DNA of 9,368 nucleotides, taken from assembly GCA_022703295.1 (NCBI GenBank), contig JAKLDX010000031.1, positions 1 to 9,368 of the forward strand, read 5' to 3'. This stretch comes from Candidatus Omnitrophota bacterium. Its GTDB lineage: Bacteria > Omnitrophota > Gorgyraeia > 2-01-FULL-45-10. Below, one piece after another: positions 1 through 6,415 of the stretch. Each line of letters opens with the position of its first letter. The stretch's first letter is position 1. Under the pieces are notes generated by a model that saw nothing but the letters and a program-made list of their open reading frames with translations, searched no databases and was not told the origin of the DNA. A program made the translations under genes and the position numbers.

Positions 1-226
1 TATCGGTCTCGTATTCAACGTGCGCGACCGCTATAGTAACTGTCTTGGTCTCATCCCTTACGGTGCCGCCTTTTGCTATATCAGCGTAGCTCTTTACGGT
101 AGCTTTGCCTTTTTTAGCTAAAGTAGCGAGTATTGACGCGGTAAGAGTTGTCTTACCGTGGTCTATGTGTCCTATGGTACCGATATTCACGTGAGGCTTA
201 GACCTGACAAACGTTTCCTTTGCCAT
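1..226 (-). CDS. tuf: Elongation factor Tu, N-terminal part (cut by window edge)
   Basis: EF-Tu is the GTPase that carries aminoacyl-tRNA to the ribosome. Only the first 75 residues are visible; the rest lies beyond position 1. The protein opens MAKETFVRSKPHVNIGTIGH and continues with the G1/P-loop GHIDHGKTTLT at residues 19-29, as in translational GTPases. The ATG at 226 is supported by GGAGGG four bases upstream. HVEYET at residues 69-74 matches the strand that follows switch I in EF-Tu. The switch I stretch itself is unusual: instead of the common PEEKARGITI it reads AKGGTVRDETKTVTIAV, although the threonine expected to contact GTP-bound magnesium is kept in VTI (T64). I recall this form from planctomycete-like lineages. 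It lies 27 nt downstream of tRNA-Thr and is probably co-transcribed with it. Identification is near certain; an EF-Tu paralogue cannot be excluded from this fragment. Confidence 0.95.
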   Translation of the reverse strand, partial: MAKETFVRSKPHVNIGTIGHIDHGKTTLTASILATLAKKGKATVKSYADIAKGGTVRDETKTVTIAVAHVEYETD

Positions 227-230
227 AAAA

Positions 231-236
231 CCCTCC
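231..236 (-). promoter_or_regulatory. Ribosome binding site of tuf
   Basis: GGAGGG on the minus strand stands four bases before the tuf ATG. It is a strong Shine-Dalgarno match and fixes the start codon, although the spacing is on the short side. Confidence 0.8.
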
Positions 237-253
237 GTTCCTTAACTTTGTTA

Positions 254-329
254 TGGAGCTGCAGATCGGGATTGAACCGATGACCTCGTCCTTACCAAGG
301 ACGTGCTCTACCGACTGAGCTACTGCAGC
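254..329 (-). tRNA. tRNA-Thr (anticodon GGU)
   Basis: The minus strand folds into a full 76-nt cloverleaf. The acceptor stem is GCTGCAG (329-323) with CTGCAGC (264-258), seven pairs. The D stem is GCTC/GAGC. The anticodon stem is CGTCC (303-299) with GGACG (291-287), around the loop TTGGTAA, placing GGT at 296-294 and hence threonine. The variable loop is AGGTC, and the T stem ATCGG/CCGAT closes the loop TTCAATC. The discriminator is T and CCA is encoded at 256-254. It lies 27 nt before tuf, as thrT lies next to tufB in E. coli. The mature RNA is presumably cut out of a joint transcript by RNase P and 3' processing enzymes. Confidence 0.97.
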
Positions 330-506
330 CGCTTTTCTGCCTCTCGCATTTCGCGAAGATCAGATTATTCTAGCGGCTGTAATTTTTGCCGTCGGGAAGG
401 TTCAAAAATACAAAAACTCCTCCCCATGTGAGTTGTTTATATTTAAAACTCATCAATATTATTTTATTATCTTATAATATAGCTGTGGTATAAAATTGAG
501 GTTTTA
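330..506 (-). other. Leader between the tRNA-tuf promoter and tRNA-Thr
   Basis: This is an AT-rich non-coding stretch lying downstream of the consensus promoter and removed from the tRNA 5' end by processing. It holds a small hairpin, TCGC/GCGA at 344-347 and 353-356. An 8-bp complement of the tRNA 5' edge lies at 372-379. A purine block, GGGGAGGAG, near 417-425 looks like a Shine-Dalgarno sequence but has no convincing start codon after it. I see no T-box motif and no riboswitch that I recognise. Confidence 0.5.
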
Positions 507-534
507 ATTATATCAAAAAAACTTTTTCTGTCAA
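507..534 (-). promoter_or_regulatory. Consensus sigma-70 promoter for tRNA-Thr/tuf
   Basis: On the minus strand a perfect -35 box TTGACA (534-529) is followed by a 16-bp spacer and a perfect -10 box TATAAT (512-507). TG one base before the -10 box (TGATATAAT) makes it an extended -10 promoter as well. Transcription would start near 500, about 170 nt before the tRNA. Such strength fits a stable-RNA/EF-Tu unit. The region after the -10 box is AT-rich, not the GC-rich discriminator expected for classical stringent control. Confidence 0.85.
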
Positions 535-535
535 G

Positions 536-557
536 TATTTTTTTCAAAAAAAACGTA
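536..557. other. A/T inverted repeat after batE, poor terminator candidate
   Basis: A run of seven T (538-544), one C and eight A (546-553), flanked by TA and CGTA, forms an almost loopless A/T palindrome directly after the batE stop codon. On the minus strand the RNA would carry a U8 tract, but no GC-rich hairpin precedes it. It therefore lacks the main element of an intrinsic terminator. Rho-dependent ending or read-through into the tRNA-tuf unit are the alternatives. Confidence 0.35.
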
Positions 558-559
558 TT

Positions 560-1339
560 TTAGACCTCTTCCACCGACTCTTTCTTGACCCAGGCCCTTT
601 TGCCGTCCCGGCGCCTAATCTGCCGCCAGTCATTCTTGGTCTTCATTATTATAACATCACTGCCTTCCCGCAGTTTGTAGTAAGTCGTGGACTTGTCTAT
701 AGGCTCGTACTTGCCTTCGACTTCTTTCTGTATTACGACACCATGCTTGAGGGCCTCTTCGTAATAATATCTCAGGCCGAATACCGTGACGTCCCATACC
801 AGCAGAACGCATAACGCTATGAAAACTATTTTTATTTTTTTAAACAGCACCGGATTTATTATGAATGCCGCCGCCATCAGAATCAGGCAAGCGTACAGCA
901 CGAGCCCGATAAGCGCGACATTGTTCAGGTTGAAAGATGCAAACGGCCTTCTTATTATCCTGCCTACAAAATTCCCGCGGGGCATATCGGCAGACCCTTC
1001 CTGCACCAGTGACCTCGCGTACGAAAGGTTTGACTTCAGGTCACTGTCCTGAGGGATGAGCCTCCTGGCTTTGCTGTAATACAATATCGCATATCCGACT
1101 TTTCCCATCTTGAGGTATGTATTACCTATATTATAGTAGAGGTTGCCGCTTTCTACGCCCAGCTTAAGCACCTGTTCGTAATTCTGGAGGGCCTTGGCGT
1201 AGTCTCTTTCCTCGTAGAACGTATTGCCTCTGAAGAAAGCCTGCGTAGGCTCATTAGAGCCCTTTTCCTCGCCCAGGCACGTCCCGCAGCAGATCATTAA
1301 AAGCGCCGCAAAAATTGTTATATATTTTGTGATCTTCAT
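560..1339 (-). CDS. batE: BatE-like TPR protein with C-terminal SH3 domain
   Basis: The 259-residue product ends the Bat operon. Residues 1-23 form a signal peptide rich in cysteine (C17, C18, C21); no clean lipobox is visible. Residues about 33-99 hold two TPR units (ARGNTFYEERDYAKALQNYEQ type, then YYNIGNTYLKMGK). Two membrane segments follow at about 140-162 and 169-189. Residues about 197-256 look like a bacterial SH3 fold: LREGSDVIIMKTKNDWRQIRRRDGKRAWV keeps the L-x-x-G, W and G-x-x-A-W-V pattern. In the family, BatE is an envelope protein whose TPRs probably bind partners and whose SH3 part may touch peptidoglycan or protein; its exact role is unknown. The ATG overlaps the batD stop as ATGA, implying translational coupling. 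Alternative name: SH3 and TPR domain protein. Identification rests on domain order and on being last in the operon. Confidence 0.85.
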   Translation of the reverse strand: MKITKYITIFAALLMICCGTCLGEEKGSNEPTQAFFRGNTFYEERDYAKALQNYEQVLKLGVESGNLYYNIGNTYLKMGKVGYAILYYSKARRLIPQDSDLKSNLSYARSLVQEGSADMPRGNFVGRIIRRPFASFNLNNVALIGLVLYACLILMAAAFIINPVLFKKIKIVFIALCVLLVWDVTVFGLRYYYEEALKHGVVIQKEVEGKYEPIDKSTTYYKLREGSDVIIMKTKNDWRQIRRRDGKRAWVKKESVEEV

Positions 1340-3168
1340 AATCTCTTACGCTCGAAATAGGTTATGATCTCGTTGAAATCCCTGAGGTCGCTCCTCATCT
1401 TATCGTTATCGATGCTCGACATGGCGAATCTTGCCATATCGCAGGCATCGAAGATATTCTTAAGACGTCTCAGTATATTCATATCGATATCCTTGTGCAT
1501 CAAAGCATATTCGACTGCGCTGTAGGTTATGCCGGCAGGCGACATATGCAGCTTTCCTCCGAAATAATTTTGCACGGCCTTGAACAGCGTTTCATAGAAG
1601 GCCTTCGGGTCCCCGAGCTGGCTCTTCAGATTTTTCAATCCCCATTTCGCGGACCTGATCGCAGCTACGTGGCCGGCATAGCGGGTATCGCTTTTCAGCC
1701 TGTTCCTTCTGCCCTGGAACACATAAAGCGAGACCAGTAAGAACATAGGCATGGCCAGCAGCGCGCCAAAAGGCTTGCTCTTATAAAACTCGCTTCCGGA
1801 CCTGATCCATCTGCCCGGGGCGTCTTTTATGTAAATTATGTCCCGCGTGACGGTCTCGTCTGCCGACGGCATCTGAATTTGCACGGAAGGCGTAGCGCCT
1901 ATGACCTGCGACGGAGCCTCATCCTTTCCCTTTTCCACCTTTATAGGTATAGGGCCATGAGTTATAGTTTTATATTCCCTTGTGTTGGGGTCAAAATATG
2001 AGAATATGGCCTTGGGTATCTCGGCGATCTTATCGGTCTCCGGTATCAGGACCTGCATGAATGTCTTAGTATGCTCCTCTGTCTTGACCTGCGGCTCATA
2101 CACCTTGAAGCCTTCAGTACTATCCAGTTGCGGCATAAGGACTGTATTGAGGTTCCCGGTACCATTCACATCCATGCGCAGAGTTATGGGGTCGCCCGCC
2201 TTCAATTTGACTGGGTTAGCACTGAATATGAATTGATAATCACCCACGGCCCCGGAAAAGCTTTTTGGCCTGCCTTCGGACGGAAGCGGCGAAACGATCA
2301 TCTTGGCATCATCTGATTTTAATTCGAGCGGATAACGTTCATACCGGGTAAAGAAATCGTCCATGTAATTATTGGACCCGTAGTCATCGTCGAACGGGTC
2401 GTTCGCGAACATCGGCGACTTACGCATCTTCCGTTTGGCCATGACATTGCATTTTATCTGCGCCGGCCCCACGGTAAACTCTCCCGGCCTCGTACCGAAA
2501 ATATTGGTTTTGAATTCCAGCACGTCGTAGATCAGGCCGTTCACCTGCTCCCTGTATTGTTTGGGTTCCCTGAACTCAACTTTTGAAAAACCCTCCTGGG
2601 TGAAAGTCGGAAGCTGTATATCGCTTACATTAAGCCTGTTCACATAAAGTTTGACCTTAACGGGTATAAGCTCGTTCACGTAAGCCGTCAGCTTGCCCAT
2701 CTCCAGGGTAACGAATATCCTGTCATCAAGATTAAGTTTCTCGGCGGGCGGTTCTTCTTTCTTCTCTTCCCTGGCGACCTTTTCTTCGGTCACTTCCAGG
2801 ACCACCATATTGGAGCTATAGCTATCGCCTTTGTATTTGAATGCGAACGGGCCCAGCTGGAACTTGCCGGTCTTCAGCGGGACTATGCTGTACATATGGG
2901 TTATCGACGATGATACGTTGCCGTTTATAACCGTCATCATGGTGGACGGGCCAAGGTACCGTATGTCCAGGCCGTTGACGTTGCCCAGGTCCGGCGCGGG
3001 CATGCTCTGAGTGCCGTAAAAAGAAAGCCCGGCCTGCGTCACTTCGCCTATCGCGACACGGGTCTTATTAAGAGTAAGTTCGAACTTCACGTCTTTCGCT
3101 TGGGCGTTCACCGCAGCGATAGTCGCGATGCATAATATCGATATAAGTATTTTTATGCGTTTTATCAT
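1336..3168 (-). CDS. batD: BatD-like membrane protein with Ig-like domains
   Basis: The 610-residue product matches the BatD (oxygen tolerance) family in length and layout. A signal peptide covers residues 1 to about 24 (probable cleavage after NAQA). Beta-rich, Ig-like modules follow at about 26-127, 148-245 and 303-412. The second is followed by a charged aromatic insert at 252-280 (DPFDDDY...MDDFFTRYERYP), and the third begins with the family-typical SFSGAVGDY. A single membrane segment lies at about 465-485, and a cytoplasmic helical domain at about 500-610. Most of the protein thus lies outside the cytoplasmic membrane, where it may hold the vWA proteins or their clients. It starts 46 nt after batC with AAAGGA just before the ATG and ends overlapping batE. 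The C-terminal domain resembles that of the protein at 6416-7342. The biochemical role of BatD is not established. Confidence 0.9.
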   Translation of the reverse strand: MIKRIKILISILCIATIAAVNAQAKDVKFELTLNKTRVAIGEVTQAGLSFYGTQSMPAPDLGNVNGLDIRYLGPSTMMTVINGNVSSSITHMYSIVPLKTGKFQLGPFAFKYKGDSYSSNMVVLEVTEEKVAREEKKEEPPAEKLNLDDRIFVTLEMGKLTAYVNELIPVKVKLYVNRLNVSDIQLPTFTQEGFSKVEFREPKQYREQVNGLIYDVLEFKTNIFGTRPGEFTVGPAQIKCNVMAKRKMRKSPMFANDPFDDDYGSNNYMDDFFTRYERYPLELKSDDAKMIVSPLPSEGRPKSFSGAVGDYQFIFSANPVKLKAGDPITLRMDVNGTGNLNTVLMPQLDSTEGFKVYEPQVKTEEHTKTFMQVLIPETDKIAEIPKAIFSYFDPNTREYKTITHGPIPIKVEKGKDEAPSQVIGATPSVQIQMPSADETVTRDIIYIKDAPGRWIRSGSEFYKSKPFGALLAMPMFLLVSLYVFQGRRNRLKSDTRYAGHVAAIRSAKWGLKNLKSQLGDPKAFYETLFKAVQNYFGGKLHMSPAGITYSAVEYALMHKDIDMNILRRLKNIFDACDMARFAMSSIDNDKMRSDLRDFNEIITYFERKRL

Positions 3169-3183
3169 AATTCCTTTAGGCGC

Positions 3184-3219
3184 AATTTTTACCCCAGCTC
3201 CTCACCCAAAATTTTTACC
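3184..3219. repeat. 10-bp direct repeat at the batC/batD junction
   Basis: AATTTTTACC occurs at 3184-3193 and again at 3210-3219, with 16 bp between. The second copy contains the batC stop codon. The 46-nt gap is the longest in the tight part of the operon, so it could have grown by local duplication. The repeat is short and AT-rich and may be chance. Confidence 0.4.
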
Positions 3220-4399
3220 AATTCTTGGATGCCTCGGGCATGTTTATCGATTTTTTCCTCATCCGGATCACGCGGCCCGTCGCCTCTTCGCCCTTATAGC
3301 CTTCCAGCATCATCTTCGCCTCCTGCTCCGTCATCTCGCCGTCCTTGCCTTGCTGCGCCTGAGGCGCTTCGTATGCCGCTAAACCTTGCTGCTCTTTTTT
3401 TTCCTTCTCTTCTTCTCCTCCGCCGGCCTGGCCTTCTTGTTTTTCGGCACCCTTCTCTTCCTGATCTCCACCGGAGGACTGCTGTTCTTCCTGCTTTTCT
3501 TTTTCGCCTTCACTGCTTTCGCTAACCTGCGACTCGCCCTGCCTTTGCTCGCTTTTTTCTTTATCCTGGCCCTGAGAACCTTTTTGCTGTTGATCCTGGC
3601 CTGATCTTTCTTTTTGTTCTTCGCCCTGCTCTTCTTTTTGCTTTTCGCTCTGCTCTTTATTCTGATCACTGCCTGACGGGCCCTGCTGCTCTTCCTTCTC
3701 ACCGCCGCCCGACGAGCTCTGCTGTTCTTCCTTCTGCTCTTTCTGCTGCTCGCTGCCCTGAGCGCCGCCGCCCTGGCCATTCTGCCCCTGCTGCTTCTGC
3801 TGCTCATTCTGCTGTTTTTCCTGCTGGTCCTGCTGCTGTTTATTTTGTTGCTGTTGTTGCTTATTCTGATTTTGCTGATTCTGCTGGTCTTTTTTCTGCT
3901 GTTTCTTATCCTGTTGTTTTTTATTCTTTAAATTATCCAGCCTTTCTTCGGTCAAGGCATAATTAATCTTGGCGTCCCTGTCACCGGAATTTAAGTCCAG
4001 GGAGCGTTTGTAAAATTTCAGGGCTGTTTCATACGATTCCTTCGCCCTTTCAATGTCCCCGGCTCCTTCGGCTGAAGATCCCGATTTGTAATAAGCGTTC
4101 CCTATATTATAATCCGCGCCGGGGACAAGGCCTGACTCCCCCGAAGCTATTGCCTTATCGAAATAATTTATAGATTCCCTGTACGAGCCTTTCTTGTATG
4201 CCGCCATCCCGAGATTAAAATTTGCCATACCGGAATTGGGCTTCTCGGACAACGCCTTTTTATAGGCACCCGAGGCATCGTCATAGTTCTGCATATTATA
4301 CAACATATTTCCTTTTTTTACATAATCTTTGAACGTGTCCGCTGATGAAACGGCCTGCGACAAGGCGACCATCAATATGGCAATTAAGAATGTTCTCAT
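3215..4399 (-). CDS. batC: BatC-like TPR protein with Q/E/K-rich tail
   Basis: The 394-residue product has a signal peptide at 1-20 (cut after AVSSA). Three TPR-like units follow at about 22-140 (YVKKGNMLYNMQNYDDASGAY, NFNLGMAAYKKGSYRESI, DYNIGNAYYKSG...YETALKFYKRSL). A stretch of about 200 residues (157-354), almost only Q, E, K, G and S, leads to a short conserved-looking end with MTEQEAKMMLEGYKGEE and a basic tail finishing SKNW. Family BatC proteins share the TPR block, a low-complexity linker and a short end of the KDW kind, as I remember them. The role is probably protein binding beside the vWA proteins in the periplasm. The ATG overlaps the batB stop as ATGA, with GAGGAAGAGGG about 10 bases upstream. 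The linker is unusually long and makes the coding strand almost pure purine. Confidence 0.87.
   Translation of the reverse strand: MRTFLIAILMVALSQAVSSADTFKDYVKKGNMLYNMQNYDDASGAYKKALSEKPNSGMANFNLGMAAYKKGSYRESINYFDKAIASGESGLVPGADYNIGNAYYKSGSSAEGAGDIERAKESYETALKFYKRSLDLNSGDRDAKINYALTEERLDNLKNKKQQDKKQQKKDQQNQQNQNKQQQQQNKQQQDQQEKQQNEQQKQQGQNGQGGGAQGSEQQKEQKEEQQSSSGGGEKEEQQGPSGSDQNKEQSEKQKEEQGEEQKERSGQDQQQKGSQGQDKEKSEQRQGESQVSESSEGEKEKQEEQQSSGGDQEEKGAEKQEGQAGGGEEEKEKKEQQGLAAYEAPQAQQGKDGEMTEQEAKMMLEGYKGEEATGRVIRMRKKSINMPEASKNW
3338..3931 (-). repeat. Low-complexity purine-rich coding tract in batC
   Basis: This part codes for the Q/E/K/G/S linker. The minus strand is dominated by CAG, CAA, GAA, GAG and AAG codons, so the plus strand is nearly pyrimidine only. 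Units such as CAGCAG and GAAGAACAGCAG recur irregularly. Such tracts can expand or shrink by slippage. They also leave long spurious frames open on both strands, which should not be annotated. Confidence 0.8.
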
Positions 4400-5409
4400 C
4401 TTAACGCGACCCTCTTCCTCTCGGATATCAGCGGCTCTATGAATAAAAGCGCAAGGGCGAACGCGAGAAATATCTGAAAACGCTCATGGTAATGCTTTTT
4501 CATCTTCGACTCTATGTCCCGCTTCTCAAGTTTGGATATGCTCTTGTCGTAAAGCAGCGCCAGGCCGAATTCACTTTGAGTGGCCCTGACATAATTTCCG
4601 CCGGTCATTATGGCTATCTGTTTTAGGACTTCTTCGTTGAGCTTCGTCTTCACCACTTTGCCGCCCCTGTCCGCCAGATAACCGGTCTGCCCGTATTCGT
4701 CCACCTGCGGGATAAGGTCCCCTTCGGACGTGCCTACGCCGACGCAATATATCTTCATGCCGAGCCTGGCCGCCTCCTCGGCAGCCTTGACGGCATCTCC
4801 CTCAAGCTGTTCTCCGTCGGTGATTATGACGAGGATCTTGTACTTTTTATCCGGGCCCTTGAGCGTATTCACGGCTTCATTTATAGCGCTGGCAATGGAA
4901 GTCCCGCCTCTCGGTATCGTGTTCGTGCTGAGGTCGTCCAATGTCAGGAGAAAACCGTTGTAGTCTATTGTCAGCGGGCATTGCAAAAACGCCGTGCCGG
5001 CAAACGCTATAAGGCCGACCCTGTCGCCGTTCAGTTTCTTCACAAGGTCCTTGACCGCGAACTTCGAACGCTCCAGCCTGTTCGGCTTCACGTCCTTGGA
5101 GAGCATGCTCCTGGACACGTCGATCGCTATCATCATATCGAGCCCGGAACGCTTGACCTCTTCCCACTCGAATCCCCATTGCGGCCGCGCCAGCGCCACC
5201 AGGCTCAATCCGACCGCCGTCATAAGCATCATGATCTTTATGACCTTACGGCGCACGCTTACGGACGGAGCGATCTGGTCTATCAGGTTCTTGTCGGCGA
5301 ACCTTTTTAACAGGGCCTTTCTCCTTCTCATCGCCCATACATAAAAGATGAACAATATCAGCATGGAGGATATTATGAGCAACGCGTACTGAGGATTTGC
5401 GTAATGCAT
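4396..5409 (-). CDS. batB: BatB-like membrane-anchored vWA protein
   Basis: The 337-residue product has membrane segments at about 8-27 and 57-73, a von Willebrand factor A domain at about 90-290, and a last membrane segment at about 311-327. The MIDAS metal site looks intact: D97-V-S99-R-S101, T170 in PRGGTSIA and D198 in IITDGE. The segment ALARPQWGFEWEEVKRSGLDMMIAIDVSRSM is typical of BatA/BatB. The domain probably lies between the second and third membrane segments, in the periplasm. In Bacteroides and Leptospira the Bat vWA proteins form envelope complexes of debated purpose (aerotolerance versus general envelope function). It begins one base after the batA stop (TGATATG), with AAAGG upstream within batA. 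BatA and BatB are paralogues; the letters are given by order. Confidence 0.9.
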   Translation of the reverse strand: MHYANPQYALLIISSMLILFIFYVWAMRRRKALLKRFADKNLIDQIAPSVSVRRKVIKIMMLMTAVGLSLVALARPQWGFEWEEVKRSGLDMMIAIDVSRSMLSKDVKPNRLERSKFAVKDLVKKLNGDRVGLIAFAGTAFLQCPLTIDYNGFLLTLDDLSTNTIPRGGTSIASAINEAVNTLKGPDKKYKILVIITDGEQLEGDAVKAAEEAARLGMKIYCVGVGTSEGDLIPQVDEYGQTGYLADRGGKVVKTKLNEEVLKQIAIMTGGNYVRATQSEFGLALLYDKSISKLEKRDIESKMKKHYHERFQIFLAFALALLFIEPLISERKRVALR

Positions 5410-5410
5410 A

Positions 5411-6412
5411 TCAGGGCACCTTTAAGAATACTGTGTTTGCCAGCAATATTTCCAGGAACAGGATGATAAGGGCCGGTATCAGAAAATGATAAAAGAGCTC
5501 GCCGTATTCCGTATATCCGAAATGTTCTATGTTCGACTTCTCGAGGCTGTCTATCTCGTCATATATCTTTCTTAATGATTCTGTGTCGGTCGCGCGGTAA
5601 TATTTGCCGCCCGTTACATCGGCTATCTTTTTAAGCATATCCTCGTCTATCTCTATCGGTATGTTCTGGTAAACCGTCCGGCCGTATGCGTCCTGCATCG
5701 GATAAGGGACCAATCCCTTCGTGCCGACGCCTATTGTGTAGATCTTCACCTTCAGGGCCTTCGCGGCTTCGGCGGCCACTATCGGCGATACCGTGCCCGC
5801 GTTATTCACTCCGTCGGTCAGCAATATTATGATCTTGGATTTTGTCTTGGACGTCCTCAGTCTGTTGAGCGAACTGGCCAGGGCGGAGCCGATAGCGGTG
5901 GCATCCTCTATCATCCCAACCCTTACCCTGTCCAGATTCTCGTTCAGCCACGCGTAATCCGTGGTAAGGGGGCATACGGTATATGCCCTTCCGGCGAACG
6001 CCACCATGCCGATCCTGTCGTCTTTTCTTTTCTGTATAAATTCCTTCACGACCTCTTTAACTACGTCATACCTGTTTATGCGCCTGGCGCCCATGCGGAA
6101 GTCTTCGGCCAGCATACTTGTGGAGGTATCGAGGTCAAGCACTATGTCGACGCCCTCCGAAACGGTCTTCGTCCCCTCCAGCACGGACTGGGGCCTCGCA
6201 AGGGCAAGTATTATTAATATCAGCGCTACGGCTCTTAAAAAAACCGGAAGCTTGCTCAGGCGCTGCCTGAAGGTAGGCCTGATATCCCTGATAAGCTCTT
6301 CCGAAGAGAAGACGAACGCTGATTCGCTTCGCCTCATCCTGAATGCTATGAATACGTAAAGCGGCACGAGCAGTATAAACAGAATAATTACAGGGTCTTT
6401 GAATACGAACAT
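5411..6412 (-). CDS. batA: BatA-like membrane-anchored vWA protein
   Basis: The 333-residue product has the same plan as its neighbour: membrane segments at about 8-24 and 58-72, a vWA domain at about 86-290 and a last membrane segment at about 306-326. The MIDAS residues are present: D95-T-S97-T-S99, T172 in DATAIGSA and D200 in LLTDGVNN. FAGRAYTVCPLTTDY (139-153) is the family-typical stretch after the first helix. Paired vWA proteins of this kind probably coordinate a divalent ion and bind the TPR or Ig-like partners encoded downstream. It lies three bases after the preceding gene (TAAGATATG), with AAGGTAAGG inside that gene as ribosome binding site. No sign of decay or transfer. Confidence 0.9.
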   Translation of the reverse strand: MFVFKDPVIILFILLVPLYVFIAFRMRRSESAFVFSSEELIRDIRPTFRQRLSKLPVFLRAVALILIILALARPQSVLEGTKTVSEGVDIVLDLDTSTSMLAEDFRMGARRINRYDVVKEVVKEFIQKRKDDRIGMVAFAGRAYTVCPLTTDYAWLNENLDRVRVGMIEDATAIGSALASSLNRLRTSKTKSKIIILLTDGVNNAGTVSPIVAAEAAKALKVKIYTIGVGTKGLVPYPMQDAYGRTVYQNIPIEIDEDMLKKIADVTGGKYYRATDTESLRKIYDEIDSLEKSNIEHFGYTEYGELFYHFLIPALIILFLEILLANTVFLKVP

Positions 6413-6415
6413 ATC

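Noticed and set aside
365..427. 20-codon open frame in the tRNA leader after ATG at 427
   Set aside because: No Shine-Dalgarno sequence precedes it and the peptide shows nothing familiar; the GGGGAGGAG lies after its ATG. Probably chance.
473..478. TATAAT on the plus strand as a promoter
   Set aside because: There is no -35 partner at the right distance and no gene on the plus strand downstream; the region is simply AT-rich.
330..506. T-box riboswitch ahead of tRNA-Thr/tuf
   Set aside because: No T-box core motif, no antiterminator/terminator pair and no threonine biosynthesis or synthetase gene downstream.
3379..3807. 142-residue R/K/S-rich open frame on the minus strand inside batC
   Set aside because: It is the shifted frame of the low-complexity linker; purine-rich codons simply lack stops. 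There is no domain, no ribosome binding site and no sensible protein composition.
4877..5344. Open frames of about 100-116 codons on both strands within batB
   Set aside because: They overlap the vWA domain of BatB in other frames and have no independent start signals or motifs.
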